A stretch of DNA of 64,000 nt from Lachnospiraceae bacterium 3-1 (GTDB taxonomy: Bacteria > Bacillota > Clostridia > Lachnospirales > Lachnospiraceae): assembly GCA_000403255.2 (NCBI GenBank), contig KE159592.1, positions 1 to 64,000 of the forward strand, in the 5' to 3' direction. The first letter of the stretch is position 1. Each line of letters starts with the position of its first letter. The position numbers and the translations under genes are program-made. Shown piece by piece: positions 7,239 through 18,378 of the stretch. Under the pieces are notes generated by a model. It had not been told where the DNA came from and made no database searches. It saw only the letters and a list, made by a program, of their open reading frames with translations.

Positions 7239-8053
7239 TTTACGGTGGACAGCCTTACCACCATCCACAGGCTGAAGGACAACGGCACGGATTGTTATTT
7301 TGAAAAAGAAAACATCTGGACATTCGATTCCAAGGGAGAACTGCTGATTACCATCATGTCCTCGCTGGCGCAGGAGGAGAGCCGGAGCATTTCGGAAAAC
7401 TGCACATAAGGCATGAGGAAGCGGTTCGCAGACGGCAAGGTCACGGTGCCGTTCGGAAGGTTCCTCGGCTATGACCAGGGCGAAGACGGGAAAATACAAA
7501 GGCGACGCGCTCCTGCAGAAAGTCTACACCACGGATTTTCTTTCCAAAAAGAAGAATGGGGCGAAGTGCCGCAGTATTATGTGGAGGGAAACCACGAAGC
7601 TATCATACCGCCTGCCATTTTCGATAATGTACAGGTGCTGATGCAGTCGCAGGGCAGAGGCAGCAGCCGGAATAGCTGCGTGAATATTCTCTCCAGTCGG
7701 GTACGGTGCGGGGACTGTGGGAGCTGGAGGTGGAGGCGCGGCATCTTAACGGGGAGATGAACGTGGCGGCGGAACTGATACAGAAATGCATCGGGGAAAA
7801 CGCCTGCGTTGCGCAGAACCAGGGCAAATACGCAAAACGTTATGACATCCTGGTGGAACAGTTTGAAACGGCGAAAGCACGGTTGTAGGAAGTGCAGGCA
7901 ACCATCAAGGCGAAACAAGCGCAGCGGAAAATGATGGAAAACTTTATGGATGAACTGCGGGGCTTGCCGAAGCAGGTGGATTATTTTGACGCGGCAGCTT
8001 GGTACGTCATGGTGGATTTCGTGACGGTCTATCAAAAATGGGATAGAGATTAA
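7239..8053 (+). pseudogene. Large serine recombinase, degraded
   Basis: Fragments of a mobile-element site-specific recombinase lie in order. The first is the end of the resolvase catalytic domain (TFDSKGELLITIMSSLAQEE at ~7310-7375) followed by an in-frame TAA at 7407. Then come recombinase-domain pieces (RKRFADGKVTVPFGRFLGYD; then VPQYYVEGNHEAIIPPAIFD) and a zinc-ribbon remnant (RCGDCGSW). Last is the C-terminal coiled part ending KQVDYFDAAAWYVMVDFVTV before TAA 8051-8053. The N-terminal catalytic serine region is missing and the pieces lie in different frames. GC content is clearly above the flanks, as in Tn1549/Tn5397-type elements. It is inactive. Confidence 0.8.
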
Positions 8054-8059
8054 AGCGTA

Positions 8060-8088
8060 ATCCCCTGCAACATACTGCCGCAGGGGAT
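8060..8088. terminator. Hairpin after the recombinase remnant
   Basis: ATCCCCTGC pairs with GCAGGGGAT, with an 11-nt loop and a short T run. It lies between convergent genes and may serve either strand. Confidence 0.5.
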
Positions 8089-8106
8089 TTAAACTCAAGC
8101 TGGAAT

Positions 8107-8467
8107 TTATCTTTTTATATAGATCAAATCCGTCATACCATTATACGATTGTGTTTTGAGCAGCTTTAACTTGAAATTGTCCCACAATTCCTTGACAACG
8201 ATATTCCTTTTCTGTATATACCGCACATATATTTGGCGCAAGGTCTTTCCTGGCATGAAAATCATTTTCAATCACACCAAGACCGCCTACAATGCGCCCG
8301 CTGTCTAAACAAAGATACCAACCATATTCTGTTTCATTATTGATATAGGCTTTCATACATTCAAGATAAGCTTCTTGTGGTACTTCCCATTTATCATGAA
8401 ACCATGCTGCTGCTTCTTCTTTTAATTTGGGGTTTTGTCTTAAAGTAACATATGTATATTCTTTCAT
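8107..8467 (-). pseudogene. GNAT-family N-acetyltransferase, internally deleted
   Basis: The minus-strand frame reads a GNAT N-terminus (MKEYTYVTLRQNPKLKEEAA, WFHDKW) and the central acetyl-CoA region (GRIVGGLGVIENDFH, then YTEKEYRCQGIVGQ, the R/Q-x-x-G-x-G/A type loop). Right after GIVGQ the homology breaks: the frame ends within ~12 codons, while a neighbouring frame holds the usual end (YNGMTDLIYIKR, stop 8107-8109). About 40-50 residues of the C-terminal half are missing. Full-length members of this family are ~150-160 residues. The acetyl-CoA site would be incomplete, so activity is unlikely. Confidence 0.65.
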
Positions 8468-8693
8468 CTTCACCATACCATTCCAAGGCATAAACGAGTT
8501 GCGAAATTTTTGTCAAATTCTTTCACTCTTACCTCTACAACTTCCCATTTTGTTAAAACATGATACTATAAAATAAAGGATAAATCTATTGAATTTTGGC
8601 TTGTTTTTGTATTTGAACCCCCTCCGAGGGAAAAATGAAAAAGTTTAAAGAGGCTGTTTTTCCTTACTTAGAAACTTAAATTTGCTAAGTGGT

Positions 8694-10004
8694 TTATTGA
8701 TAAATCAGTTTTGTTTTTTTGGTAAGAACAACAGCAATAGCAAATGTAATCATTTCGGCAACAAACGGAGCTGCCCAAATTGCCTTGACTCCCCAAATAA
8801 CAGGGATACAGAATATAGCAATCGCTTTTACTACAATTCCCCTGCAGATGGCAATGATATCCGACTGCTTTGTTCTCTTTGTAGAATAAAGCAGTGAGGT
8901 GTAGATCAGATTTAAAGCCATGGGAATAAAGGACAGGGCAAAAACCGGCAATGCTTTGGACGCTGCCTTTATAAGCACTATCTCCTGGCTGAAAATGCGG
9001 ATGGTTGGTTCGTTGAAGAGAACCAGACCAGCAGAAACCAGAACCGACAACACGAGGTTTACTGTTATACCAAAGCGGAAATAGTCGTTGATTTCTTTTG
9101 TATCCTGTTTTCCATAACTGTTGCCCCAAAGGGGCTGTAATCCCTGCGCCACACCGGAAAGAACTGCATTGGCCAGAGAATAGATAAAACTTAGGACACT
9201 GTAGGTGGATACCCCAATATCGCCTACAAGACCGGCAAGGACAAGGTTATAACACAGAGCTGTGACCGGGGTAGTAAGCTGTGTGACTGCTTCGGGAGCG
9301 CCGCGCTTGCAGATTTTTCTGACCAGCACAGGCTGTATCGTAAAACGCCGAATCCTGAGATTTCCATGTTTACGGATGAAATGGGACAGCAGAACCAGAA
9401 GTGAGACAATCTGTCCCAGTCCGGAGGCAACAGCAGCCCCAATCACGCCCATCTGAAGCGGGAAAATAAAAAGCCAGTCAAGAAAGATATTGGATACTGC
9501 CCCTGCACACATACCCACAAAGGATAGGGTGGGGGAACCGTCATTCCGAACAAATACGGAAAGGCAGTTACTCATCAGCATGGGAAGCGAAAATGCGGAA
9601 TAGTAAAAAAGATAGTCCGCTGACATCCTGTGCATTTCATCCCCTAAATCACGGGCCCCACTTATATCTACAATCTGCTGTGAAAAAACAGTTCCCATGA
9701 TTGTCAGGGCAACTGCCGTCAGAATCGTCAGCGTCAGGGCAGACATGAAAGCTTGATTTGCCCCATCTTTGTCATCGCGTCCCATTCTGATGGCAATAAT
9801 AGTGGCGCCTCCCATGGGAAACATTGCAACAATGGCTACAGCGAATGTAATGAATGGAACACCGATATTGACAGCGCCTAAAGCAGCTGAACCAACTCCT
9901 TGACCTACGAAAATACCATCCATGACATTATACAAATAAGTGACAAACAAGCTTCCTACAGCCGGAAAGATATAGTTGCATAATTGCTTTACTCTGGGAT
10001 TCAT
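8694..10004 (-). CDS. MATE-family multidrug/toxin efflux transporter
   Basis: A 436-residue membrane protein; ATG 10004 follows an AAAAGGAGG site. About twelve hydrophobic helices in two halves fit the MATE fold (PF01554 twice): N-terminal half AVGSLFVTYLYNVMDGIFVG, GVGSAALGAVNIGVPF and MGGATIIAIRMGR; C-terminal half GVAQGLQPLWGNSYG. It probably exports cationic compounds in exchange for Na+ or H+; the substrate is unknown. The length is normal and the frame is intact. It stands alone, between the GNAT remnant and an IS200-type element, with no regulator beside it. Confidence 0.9.
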   Translation of the reverse strand: MNPRVKQLCNYIFPAVGSLFVTYLYNVMDGIFVGQGVGSAALGAVNIGVPFITFAVAIVAMFPMGGATIIAIRMGRDDKDGANQAFMSALTLTILTAVALTIMGTVFSQQIVDISGARDLGDEMHRMSADYLFYYSAFSLPMLMSNCLSVFVRNDGSPTLSFVGMCAGAVSNIFLDWLFIFPLQMGVIGAAVASGLGQIVSLLVLLSHFIRKHGNLRIRRFTIQPVLVRKICKRGAPEAVTQLTTPVTALCYNLVLAGLVGDIGVSTYSVLSFIYSLANAVLSGVAQGLQPLWGNSYGKQDTKEINDYFRFGITVNLVLSVLVSAGLVLFNEPTIRIFSQEIVLIKAASKALPVFALSFIPMALNLIYTSLLYSTKRTKQSDIIAICRGIVVKAIAIFCIPVIWGVKAIWAAPFVAEMITFAIAVVLTKKTKLIYQ

Positions 10005-10155
10005 AGCATAAAACCTCCTTTTAAATTGAACATAGTGGGCAAGCCCACTTCAGCTCCCCTACCCCTCACTCATGAGGGGCTTGGGCACTTTGCTGCGCCG
10101 AGTGCGGTCACGCAGTGACATCTTCTATTCGCACGAGTGTGCATATTATTTTTAT

Positions 10156-10210
10156 CTTATAGGAAAGTCATGGATTTTAACACTTTACAGTGACACGGTC
10201 TTTCCTATAG
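10156..10210. repeat. Facing pair of short motifs related to a dispersed end sequence
   Basis: CTTATAGGAAAG (10156-10167) faces GGTCTTTCCTATAG (10197-10210) across 29 bp. The second equals the first 14 bases of the 21-bp motif found at 30121-30141 and 56736-56756. The pair may be insertion-sequence ends left after loss of an element. The rest of the ~190 bp between the MATE gene and this pair holds no gene. Confidence 0.45.
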
Positions 10211-10931
10211 AGTCAAGACCACCGGCTTAGCCGGTGGCTTGCTCTGCCTCTATAAGGGGCTGTTACCTGCTTGAGCCTTAAGGCTCGTCGAAAAAGTCCG
10301 CCTTACGCACTGCATTTACCTGCTTGCCCTAAAGGGCTTATTTTTTCTTGCTTACGTTTACTGGCTCACCCGTAAACGGGTCAATATACTCTTTCAATGA
10401 CATTTGATCATATACCAAATCTTCTTGTAACTGATTACGAATATACTCTTCGATTTTCTTTGCATTCTTACCGACCATATCCACATAATAGCCCCTGCGC
10501 CAGAAATGTCGGTTGCCATACTTATATTTCAAATTGGCATGTCGCTCGAAAATCATCAATGCACTCTTCCCTTTCAAGTATCCCACAAAACTTGATACAC
10601 TCAAACTTGGCGGTATCCTCACAAACATATGAATATGGTCAGGACACCACTCTGCTTCAATAATTTCTACGCCCTTTCTTGTACACAATGTTTTTAATAT
10701 CTCACAAATATCCTCACGTATTTTCCCATAAATTACCTGCCTGCGATATTTGGGGGCAAATACAATGTGATATTTGCATTCCCATCTCGTATGTGCTAAT
10801 GTATTCTTATCCATTTGGATAACCTCCTTTGCTCTGCAGTACGGTTGGCGAACCATACTTAATTATAGCAAAGGAGGTTTTTTCTTAAAGCTAAAGCTAA
10901 TTTACTCACACCTGCATAGCAGGTGGTTTTT
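10208..10931. mobile_element. IS200/IS605-family element (tnpA only)
   Basis: One transposase gene on the minus strand lies between two subterminal hairpins: CCACCGGCT/AGCCGGTGG (10219-10237) beyond the 3' end of tnpA and CACCTGC/GCAGGTG (10909-10925) beyond its 5' end. IS200-type elements have such hairpins in place of inverted repeats (known of the family). Exact ends cannot be set without comparing an empty site. No TnpB was seen. Confidence 0.8.
10338..10814 (-). CDS. tnpA: IS200/IS605 Y1 transposase TnpA
   Basis: A 158-residue protein. ATG 10814 is chosen because GGAGGTT lies just upstream; an earlier ATG at 10856 adds 14 residues of no homology. The HUH motif is at ~63-66 (DHIHMFVRIPP), the CKYHIVFAPKYRR strand near the N-terminus, and the catalytic tyrosine in RGYYVDMVG. 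Length and motifs match single-tyrosine transposases that move single-stranded DNA using end hairpins, both of which are present. The C-terminus carries an extra DPFTGEPVN tail seen in clostridial copies. It is probably functional. Confidence 0.92.
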   Translation of the reverse strand: MDKNTLAHTRWECKYHIVFAPKYRRQVIYGKIREDICEILKTLCTRKGVEIIEAEWCPDHIHMFVRIPPSLSVSSFVGYLKGKSALMIFERHANLKYKYGNRHFWRRGYYVDMVGKNAKKIEEYIRNQLQEDLVYDQMSLKEYIDPFTGEPVNVSKKK

Positions 10932-10998
10932 TCTTTCGCTTGCTCGTTTTCCTGTTGAAAAACTCCCTTACGCTCAATTGTTAAAGCTAACCAATAAA

Positions 10999-11035
10999 AA
11001 AGTGGGATAAAATCCATTGGATCTTATCCCACTTT
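10999..11035. terminator. Bidirectional hairpin terminator
   Basis: AAAGTGGGATAA (10999-11010) pairs perfectly with TTATCCCACTTT (11024-11035), with an A-run before and TTT in the stem end. It lies between the IS200-type element and the hsp20 leader. Confidence 0.65.
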
Positions 11036-11185
11036 AACAATCATATTGATTGCAAGTCCTCTGACAAGCACATAGATATATTTAACATCTTTTCGTGAAA
11101 AAGTCAATGCATATTTTTAAGGTATTGAAAAGTTTAACAAAAATCAATTATTGCGTTTTAATCATCAATAATGCTAAATATTCAC

Positions 11186-11214
11186 TTCACTTTCCTGAAA
11201 AAGTGTGTTTTAAT
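11186..11214 (+). promoter_or_regulatory. Probable hsp20 promoter, shared in form with groESL
   Basis: TTCACT (11186-11191), a 17-bp spacer, TTTAAT (11209-11214). The surrounding CACTTCACTTTC and TTTAATAG blocks recur with the same spacing before groES (20651-20684). No CIRCE copy follows here. Confidence 0.6.
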
Positions 11215-11263
11215 AGACCTAAAGAAAGCAGAAGGCTTTCAGTTATGAAAGGAGCGATGTACT

Positions 11264-11695
11264 ATGTTATTGCCAAGTATTTTCGGAGAAAGTTTGCTGG
11301 ATGAGTTTTTTGACCATCCGCACCAGAGATCCCATTACCAATCCCATGTGTCCGAGATGATGAGGACTGATATTAAAGATTTGGGGAATGCTTATGAAAT
11401 GACCATGAATCTTCCTGGCATTAAGAAAGAGAATGTAAAGGCAGAGCTGAAAGATGGATATCTGACAATCAACGCTTCATCCGCTTCCCAGAATGAAGAG
11501 AAGGACAGCAACGGAGTATACATCAGGCGGGAGCGCTATGCTGGTACCTGCAGCAGGAGTTTCTATGTAGGGGAAGATGTGAAGCAGGAAGATATTAAGG
11601 CACGTTTTGAGGATGGCACTTTGAAACTACAGGTTCCGAAGAACATGAAGGAAGCAGTCCCTGAAAAATCCAATTATATCGCAATCGAAGGGTGA
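11264..11695 (+). CDS. Hsp20/alpha-crystallin small heat-shock protein
   Basis: A 143-residue protein with GAAAGGAGC before ATG 11264. The N-terminus is short and hydrophobic (MLLPSIFGESLLDEFF). The alpha-crystallin domain spans ~35-130 (DIKDLGNAYEMTMNLPGIKK; the GYLTINAS strand; FEDGTLKLQVPK) and the short C-terminal tail lacks a clear I-x-I motif. Clostridial Hsp18 proteins have this length. It acts as an ATP-independent holdase that binds unfolding proteins in the cytoplasm. It is monocistronic, with its own promoter and terminator. The promoter resembles that of groESL, which suggests joint stress control. Confidence 0.93.
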   Translation: MLLPSIFGESLLDEFFDHPHQRSHYQSHVSEMMRTDIKDLGNAYEMTMNLPGIKKENVKAELKDGYLTINASSASQNEEKDSNGVYIRRERYAGTCSRSFYVGEDVKQEDIKARFEDGTLKLQVPKNMKEAVPEKSNYIAIEG

Positions 11696-11737
11696 TAGGG
11701 CTGTACGGCAGATAAACAGACATTTTGTATATCAAGT

Positions 11738-11779
11738 AAAAAGCGGTATGGATGCTTTCCAGTATCTATATCGCTTTTT
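11738..11779 (+). terminator. hsp20 rho-independent terminator
   Basis: AAAAAGCG...CGCTTTTT closes a long, partly paired stem. A related hairpin sits at 19677-19718. A group II intron 5' sequence starts three bases after this one. Confidence 0.75.
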
Positions 11780-11781
11780 GT

Positions 11782-11850
11782 GTGCGCCTAGTAGGGGTGC
11801 AATCTAATCGGTGAAAGTCCGTAACACGCCAAAAGAACGGCCTGCATCGC
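11782..11850 (+). mobile_element. Group II intron 5'-end fossil
   Basis: The sequence GTGCGCCTAGTAGGGGTGC followed by GTGAAAGTCC and CGCCAAAAGAACGGCCTG fits the conserved 5' end of bacterial group II introns (GTGCG start and domain I). It begins immediately after the hsp20 terminator, the target type of group IIC introns (known of the class). After about 70 nt the match stops. No reverse transcriptase and no domains V/VI are found downstream, so only the start survives. Confidence 0.6.
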
Positions 11851-11874
11851 ATGGAAAAAGGCTCTCCATCCAGG

Positions 11875-11997
11875 ATGATTTATAATTTTAAATTATTTGG
11901 ACATACAATTGGAAATATCAAAGTTGATGTTACAAAAAACTGTCATATCAGAGAAACATATAATTTATTTGACGATTCTGGATTATACAACGATTAG
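11875..11997 (+). CDS. Doubtful 40-residue ORF
   Basis: ATG 11875 to TAG 11997, with a weak CCAGG upstream. The peptide (MIYNFKLFGHTIGNIKVDVT...) has ordinary composition but no recognised family. It lies between the intron fossil and a toxin-antitoxin remnant and may be a gene fragment. Confidence 0.25.
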   Translation: MIYNFKLFGHTIGNIKVDVTKNCHIRETYNLFDDSGLYND

Positions 11998-12205
11998 ATA
12001 ATAATAGGCATTATTATGGTATGAAATGAGAGCAAAATGGTCTGTATATAGTATGGCAGTGGATGATTTGAGACCATATGGACTATGCGGACAGGCAGAT
12101 AGAGTAACCCAAATTCGTGTAAGGGAAAAGTGACAGGTGAAAAGATCATTTTGGTTGTAATAATTAGGGTTTGGCATTATAATTAGGAAATAAAGAAAGG
12201 ATGTG
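11998..12205. other. Non-coding stretch
   Basis: About 200 bp without a supported gene on either strand. Nothing structured was recognised. Confidence 0.4.
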
Positions 12206-12448
12206 ATGGCTGTGACGCTTCAGCAAAAAGCTATTGATGTTATAGGTCGTTGACCTGAGGATAAGATCATTCAGGTTATTTAATTTGCTGAATTTTTGTC
12301 TTTTGATAAGAAACCACAGATGGAAAAAGTATACTCTAAAGAAATAAGTAAGGATGGCTACATCAGAAAGCCCGGTATTCTGAAAAGAAAAATGGTAATG
12401 GCGGATGATTTTGACGAAACGCCAGAATGCTTCAAGGGATATATGTGA
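12206..12448 (+). pseudogene. DUF2281-type antitoxin with two internal stops
   Basis: The frame from ATG 12206 reads MAVTLQQKAIDVIGR, TGA, PEDKIIQVI, TAA, FAEFLSF and later RKPGILKRKMVMADDFDETP to the TGA at 12446-12448. The opening and the ADDFDETPECF ending are typical of the small antitoxins that precede PIN-domain toxins in clostridia. Two in-frame stops (12251-12253 and 12281-12283) inactivate it. Its TGA overlaps the ATG of the toxin-like gene, keeping the original coupling. Confidence 0.7.
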
Positions 12449-12732
12449 TGTATCTAATGGACACATACGCACTGCGTTGGTTTCTTGATGATAACGGGCA
12501 ATTATCAGAGAAGGCAAAGGATATCATAAGAAAAAGTGATGACTTGTATTTTAGCACGGAGAATTTTGACATCCTTGGAAGCACAGTGGAATCTGCAATC
12601 CAGGCAACGAAAAAGGCACTGTACGGTTTGGAGCATCCCGTAGTATATACGCCCAGGAATATAGAAGTTCAGCAGGCCCGCATCAAAGAAGGGGAATTTT
12701 ACAGAGCGTTTTTGGAGAAGCTGGAACAGTGA
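12448..12732 (+). pseudogene. PIN-toxin N-terminus fused to an unrelated C-terminus
   Basis: The first ~33 residues (MYLMDTYALRWFLDDNGQLS, then EKAKDIIRKSDDLYFS) match the start of VapC-like PIN ribonucleases, with the first catalytic Asp in MDTYALRW. The rest (ILGSTVESAIQATKKALYGL to FYRAFLEKLEQ) has no PIN motifs; the other acidic residues needed for metal binding are absent. The product is 94 residues against ~125-135 for the family. A deletion has most likely joined the toxin start to the end of another small gene. The ATG overlaps the antitoxin stop. Loss of both partners is consistent with a dead toxin-antitoxin module. Confidence 0.6.
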
Positions 12733-12773
12733 TAGGACGTAAATTGACAATATGTCTCAGCCTGATAAGTTAA

Positions 12774-12804
12774 GGCAGGCATCCTCGGTGTTCTGATAGA
12801 TTAG
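12774..12804 (+). repeat. Direct repeat copy A
   Basis: 31 bp beginning GGCAGGCATCC and ending AGATTAG. It matches 25 of 31 positions of copy B at 13201-13231. The two copies flank a small membrane-protein gene. Confidence 0.6.
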
Positions 12805-12839
12805 AGAATAAATAAAATATCTTTTGGGGGATGTGTAAC

Positions 12840-13187
12840 ATGAAAAAGAACATTATTTTATGGCTGGCGGTTTCAGCGGTTGTTATGCTGGCCTTCCCGT
12901 GGCTTGCGGTTACTTTCGTAAAAGGCGATGCAGGAATGGCGGTATGTTTTCTTCTGTTTTTTGCAGTCAATCCATTATATTTTGTGCTAATCGGAGCATT
13001 TGCGGGAAAAGACTTTCGGCGTTTATGGAGCCTTCCGGTTATTTCGGCTGTGCTGTTCCTCATAGGTACATGGATATTTTTTGAGATGGGGGAAACAGCA
13101 TTTATCCTGTATATGGCAGTTTATCTTGCCTTGGGAATAGCGGCCATGCTGATTTCTATGCTTATCAGAAAGAAAACGCAGGAGTAA
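12840..13187 (+). CDS. Small four-helix membrane protein, unknown function
   Basis: A 115-residue protein from ATG 12840 (TGGGGG 9 nt upstream; an ATG three codons earlier is less well placed). Four hydrophobic stretches can be seen: IILWLAVSAVVMLAFPWLAV, a second around MAVCFLLFFAVNPLYFVLIG, then LPVISAVLFLIGTWIFF and ILYMAVYLALGIAAMLISML, with a positively charged end (IRKKTQE). It resembles the small uncharacterised membrane proteins often found in clostridial genomes. It lies between two imperfect 31-bp direct repeats. No function can be given. Confidence 0.6.
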   Translation: MKKNIILWLAVSAVVMLAFPWLAVTFVKGDAGMAVCFLLFFAVNPLYFVLIGAFAGKDFRRLWSLPVISAVLFLIGTWIFFEMGETAFILYMAVYLALGIAAMLISMLIRKKTQE

Positions 13188-13200
13188 CTTGACAAGGCAG

Positions 13201-13231
13201 GGCAGGCATCCCCGGCGTTCCAGCAGATTAG
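13201..13231 (+). repeat. Direct repeat copy B
   Basis: Matches copy A (12774-12804) at 25 of 31 positions. It ends next to the IS91-like transposase remnant. Confidence 0.6.
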
Positions 13232-13619
13232 GAGGTGGTAGGTATCCGGAGGATGAGATGTTCGAACAGTTTATGTAAGAAACGTATCTGCGACATTTGG
13301 GAAAACCGTTTCGGGGTGATTGTGATAGAGCTGAAATGCCGCACTGCGGCGAGGTGGTACGGGTGGATCTCTGCTTTCATCTCATTAAGTAGGGCGGTAC
13401 GGAAAGGGTTGCAGAGATAAGTGTAGTTGAAATGGTTGACATTGGGCCAGAAACCGTTATCGGTGTATCGGCCTTGAGAAATGAGACAATGGATATGGGG
13501 ATTCCATTTTAAATCCCTTCCAAAGGGAACTGAACCAAAAACGATGTGGGGGATGGGGAAGAACGCACCCTCAATATTACTCCGGCGGTTAAATATCGAC
13601 GTGTGGATCAATTCACCGG

Positions 13620-13620
<1 letters not shown>
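13228..13620 (-). pseudogene. IS91/IS801-like Y2 transposase fragment
   Basis: The minus strand encodes a piece of a Y2 (HUH) transposase: FGRDLKWNPHIHCLISQG holds the HxH metal motif, followed by WPNVNHFNYTYLCNPFRTAL as in PF04986. Only ~100 of ~380 residues remain and the catalytic tyrosines are missing. The upper end of the fragment coincides with the point where the PTS gene on the plus strand begins to show homology, so insertion and deletion by this element probably removed the PTS N-terminus. Confidence 0.75.
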
Positions 13621-16634
<3,014 letters not shown>

Positions 16635-16687
16635 ATTTTTCCATTTATTATGTGGTTTGGTGTTGGCTACGGGAGGTGGTATGAGAT

Positions 16688-17026
16688 ATGAAACTGCAAT
16701 TAAAAGAAAGAGTTGCACATGAATTATTTCAGGGAAAGGGGGATGCTCTTATCTGTGACATTGCATCAAGTGATATGATGCACTCAAAAAACAGATGTTT
16801 TATCACGATCCGATTGAGGCAGGGAGCTTCTTTAGGAGTACACCGTCATGAAAAGAAAAGCGAAATTTACTTTATTATGCAGGGACGTGGACTTTATACA
16901 GATAATGGGGAAGAATATGAGATTAAAGCTGGTGAGGCGGTAATCTGTCTGGACGGAGATGAACATGGTATATTAAATCAAGAAAAGGAAGAGTTAATTT
17001 TCATAGCGTTAGTGATAAATTCTTAA
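16688..17026 (+). CDS. Single-domain cupin protein
   Basis: A 112-residue protein with GGAGGTGG before ATG 16688. Cupin motif 1 is GASLGVHRHEKKSEIYFIMQ (two His and a Glu as metal ligands) and motif 2 lies at GDEHGILNQ. The single beta-barrel fits small sugar-isomerase-like or sensor cupins (PF07883). The substrate is unknown. It sits 53 bp after the phospho-beta-glucosidase and 19 bp before a broken dehydrogenase, so it is probably part of a carbohydrate operon. Confidence 0.82.
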   Translation: MKLQLKERVAHELFQGKGDALICDIASSDMMHSKNRCFITIRLRQGASLGVHRHEKKSEIYFIMQGRGLYTDNGEEYEIKAGEAVICLDGDEHGILNQEKEELIFIALVINS

Positions 17027-17045
17027 CCAGTCAGGAGGGATGAAG

Positions 17046-17867
17046 GTGAAAGCAGCAGTTTATAAAGGAAACGGAGAACTTTCTGTAGAAGAATGGAATG
17101 GCAGGATGCCGGAAGAAAAAGAAGTTCAGATTAAAGTTTCTTATTGTGGGATATGTGGTTCTGATATTCATATCTTATAGGGGGCAGAAGACCATAGGAT
17201 GCATCTTCCATCAGTCATAGAGGCGCTTGTCATGATTCCGGATACAGTAAGTATGCTTCATGGTGCATTAGCAGAGCCGTTAGCAATATGTTGTCATGTG
17301 GTAAAGAAAGGAAACGTAAAAAAGGGTGATTTTGTTGTTGTGATTGGAGGTGGTCCCATTGGCATTATGACAGCATTGGCTGCCAAAGCTGCCGGGGCAG
17401 ATGTAGTTTTGTCTGAGGTAAACGAAAAGCGTTTGAAAAAAGCGGCTGAGATGGGTATACATACAGTAAATCCGGTAAAAGAGAATTTATTGGATGCTGT
17501 CAGAAACCAAACATTGGGCAGAGGTGCAGATGTAGTGTTTGAAACATCGGATTCACAGCCAGGAGTTGACAGTATGGTTCAACTGCCAAGAGTACATGGT
17601 ACTGTTGTGTTGGTTGCTATCTACGGAAAACCGATGACAGTTGATTTAAAACAGCTTTACTATTATGAGAAAAATGTAGTAACAGCAAGGATGCAGGAAA
17701 AAGCAGATATGGAAAAGGCCCTTGAACTTTTGGATGGGAATGAAATAGACGCAGATAAGATTATTACTTCCGTTTTGCCACTGGCAGATATCCAAAAAGG
17801 ATTTGACAAATGTATGGATCGGAATGGCAGCGAGGTAAAGGTTATGATACAGTGTGACGATGATTAG
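17046..17867 (+). pseudogene. Zinc-dependent sugar-alcohol dehydrogenase, stop codon and deletion
   Basis: GTG 17046 is the likely original start (GGAGGG 6 nt upstream). The frame opens with MKAAVYKGNGELSVEEWNG and the zinc-site sequence SYCGICGSDIH, then hits TAG at 17178-17180. After LPSVI the usual GHE catalytic motif and the four-cysteine structural zinc loop are missing: LPSVI runs directly into a sequence from the middle of the protein (IPDTVSMLHGALAEPLA). The NAD-binding half is preserved (VVVIGGGPIGIMTALAAKAA). About 80-90 residues are lost out of ~340. Without the zinc ligands it cannot act as a medium-chain dehydrogenase. Confidence 0.85.
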
Positions 17868-17947
17868 TCTGAAAAGGGTTTTGCCACTATTATCTGGCAG
17901 TAGTAGAAATAAGGGGCAGCAATTTTAGACAGAAAGGAAAGGACAGA

Positions 17948-18324
17948 ATGGAAATAATTGTTTTGTATCTTGGGAAAATATTCTGCAAGCGTGACAATCT
18001 GGTGCGCTGCGAGGATACAGGTACAATGATTCAGTCACCGATTAGCCTAGATTAATCCGGTATCCGCAAATTGGCAATATACTTTATGATACGGGAAACA
18101 GTCCGGATTATAAACAGGACTAAAAAATGTTGTAGTATCAGAACATGAATTAAAGGATGCATATTTTCGTGTTATGACCGGACAGGGAGGGGGCATATGT
18201 CAAGGAGCTTTTTGATATAGATGGCATCCGTTATGTACCTTATCAGGAAGAATTGCGCCTGGCAGAGGATGTTCTGCTTTTTGTCCAGAAATCACATACT
18301 GCAGGAAATGCCGTCGTCTGCTGA
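17948..18324 (+). pseudogene. MBL-fold metallo-hydrolase (lactonase-like) fragments
   Basis: The frame from ATG 17948 reads a lactonase-type opening (MEIIVLYLGKIFCKRDNLV, then TGTMIQSPIS) but soon stops. Another frame gives RYPQIGNILYDTGNSPDY; a third gives VVSEHELKDAYFRVMTGQGG and IDGIRYVPYQEELRLAEDVL. The HxHxDH metal motif is absent, so the centre of the gene is deleted, and several frameshifts remain. The family assignment rests on the N- and C-terminal pieces. Confidence 0.6.
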
Positions 18325-18378
18325 TTACCTTATATCTGTATTCAGAATGTACCAGTAAGATGGAAGGGGGCGATAGCA

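Noticed and set aside
7239-8053. Serine recombinase as the invertase for the tail-fibre switch
   Set aside because: It is a large transposon-type recombinase, lacks its catalytic N-terminus and is frameshifted, so it cannot act now and belongs to another element type.
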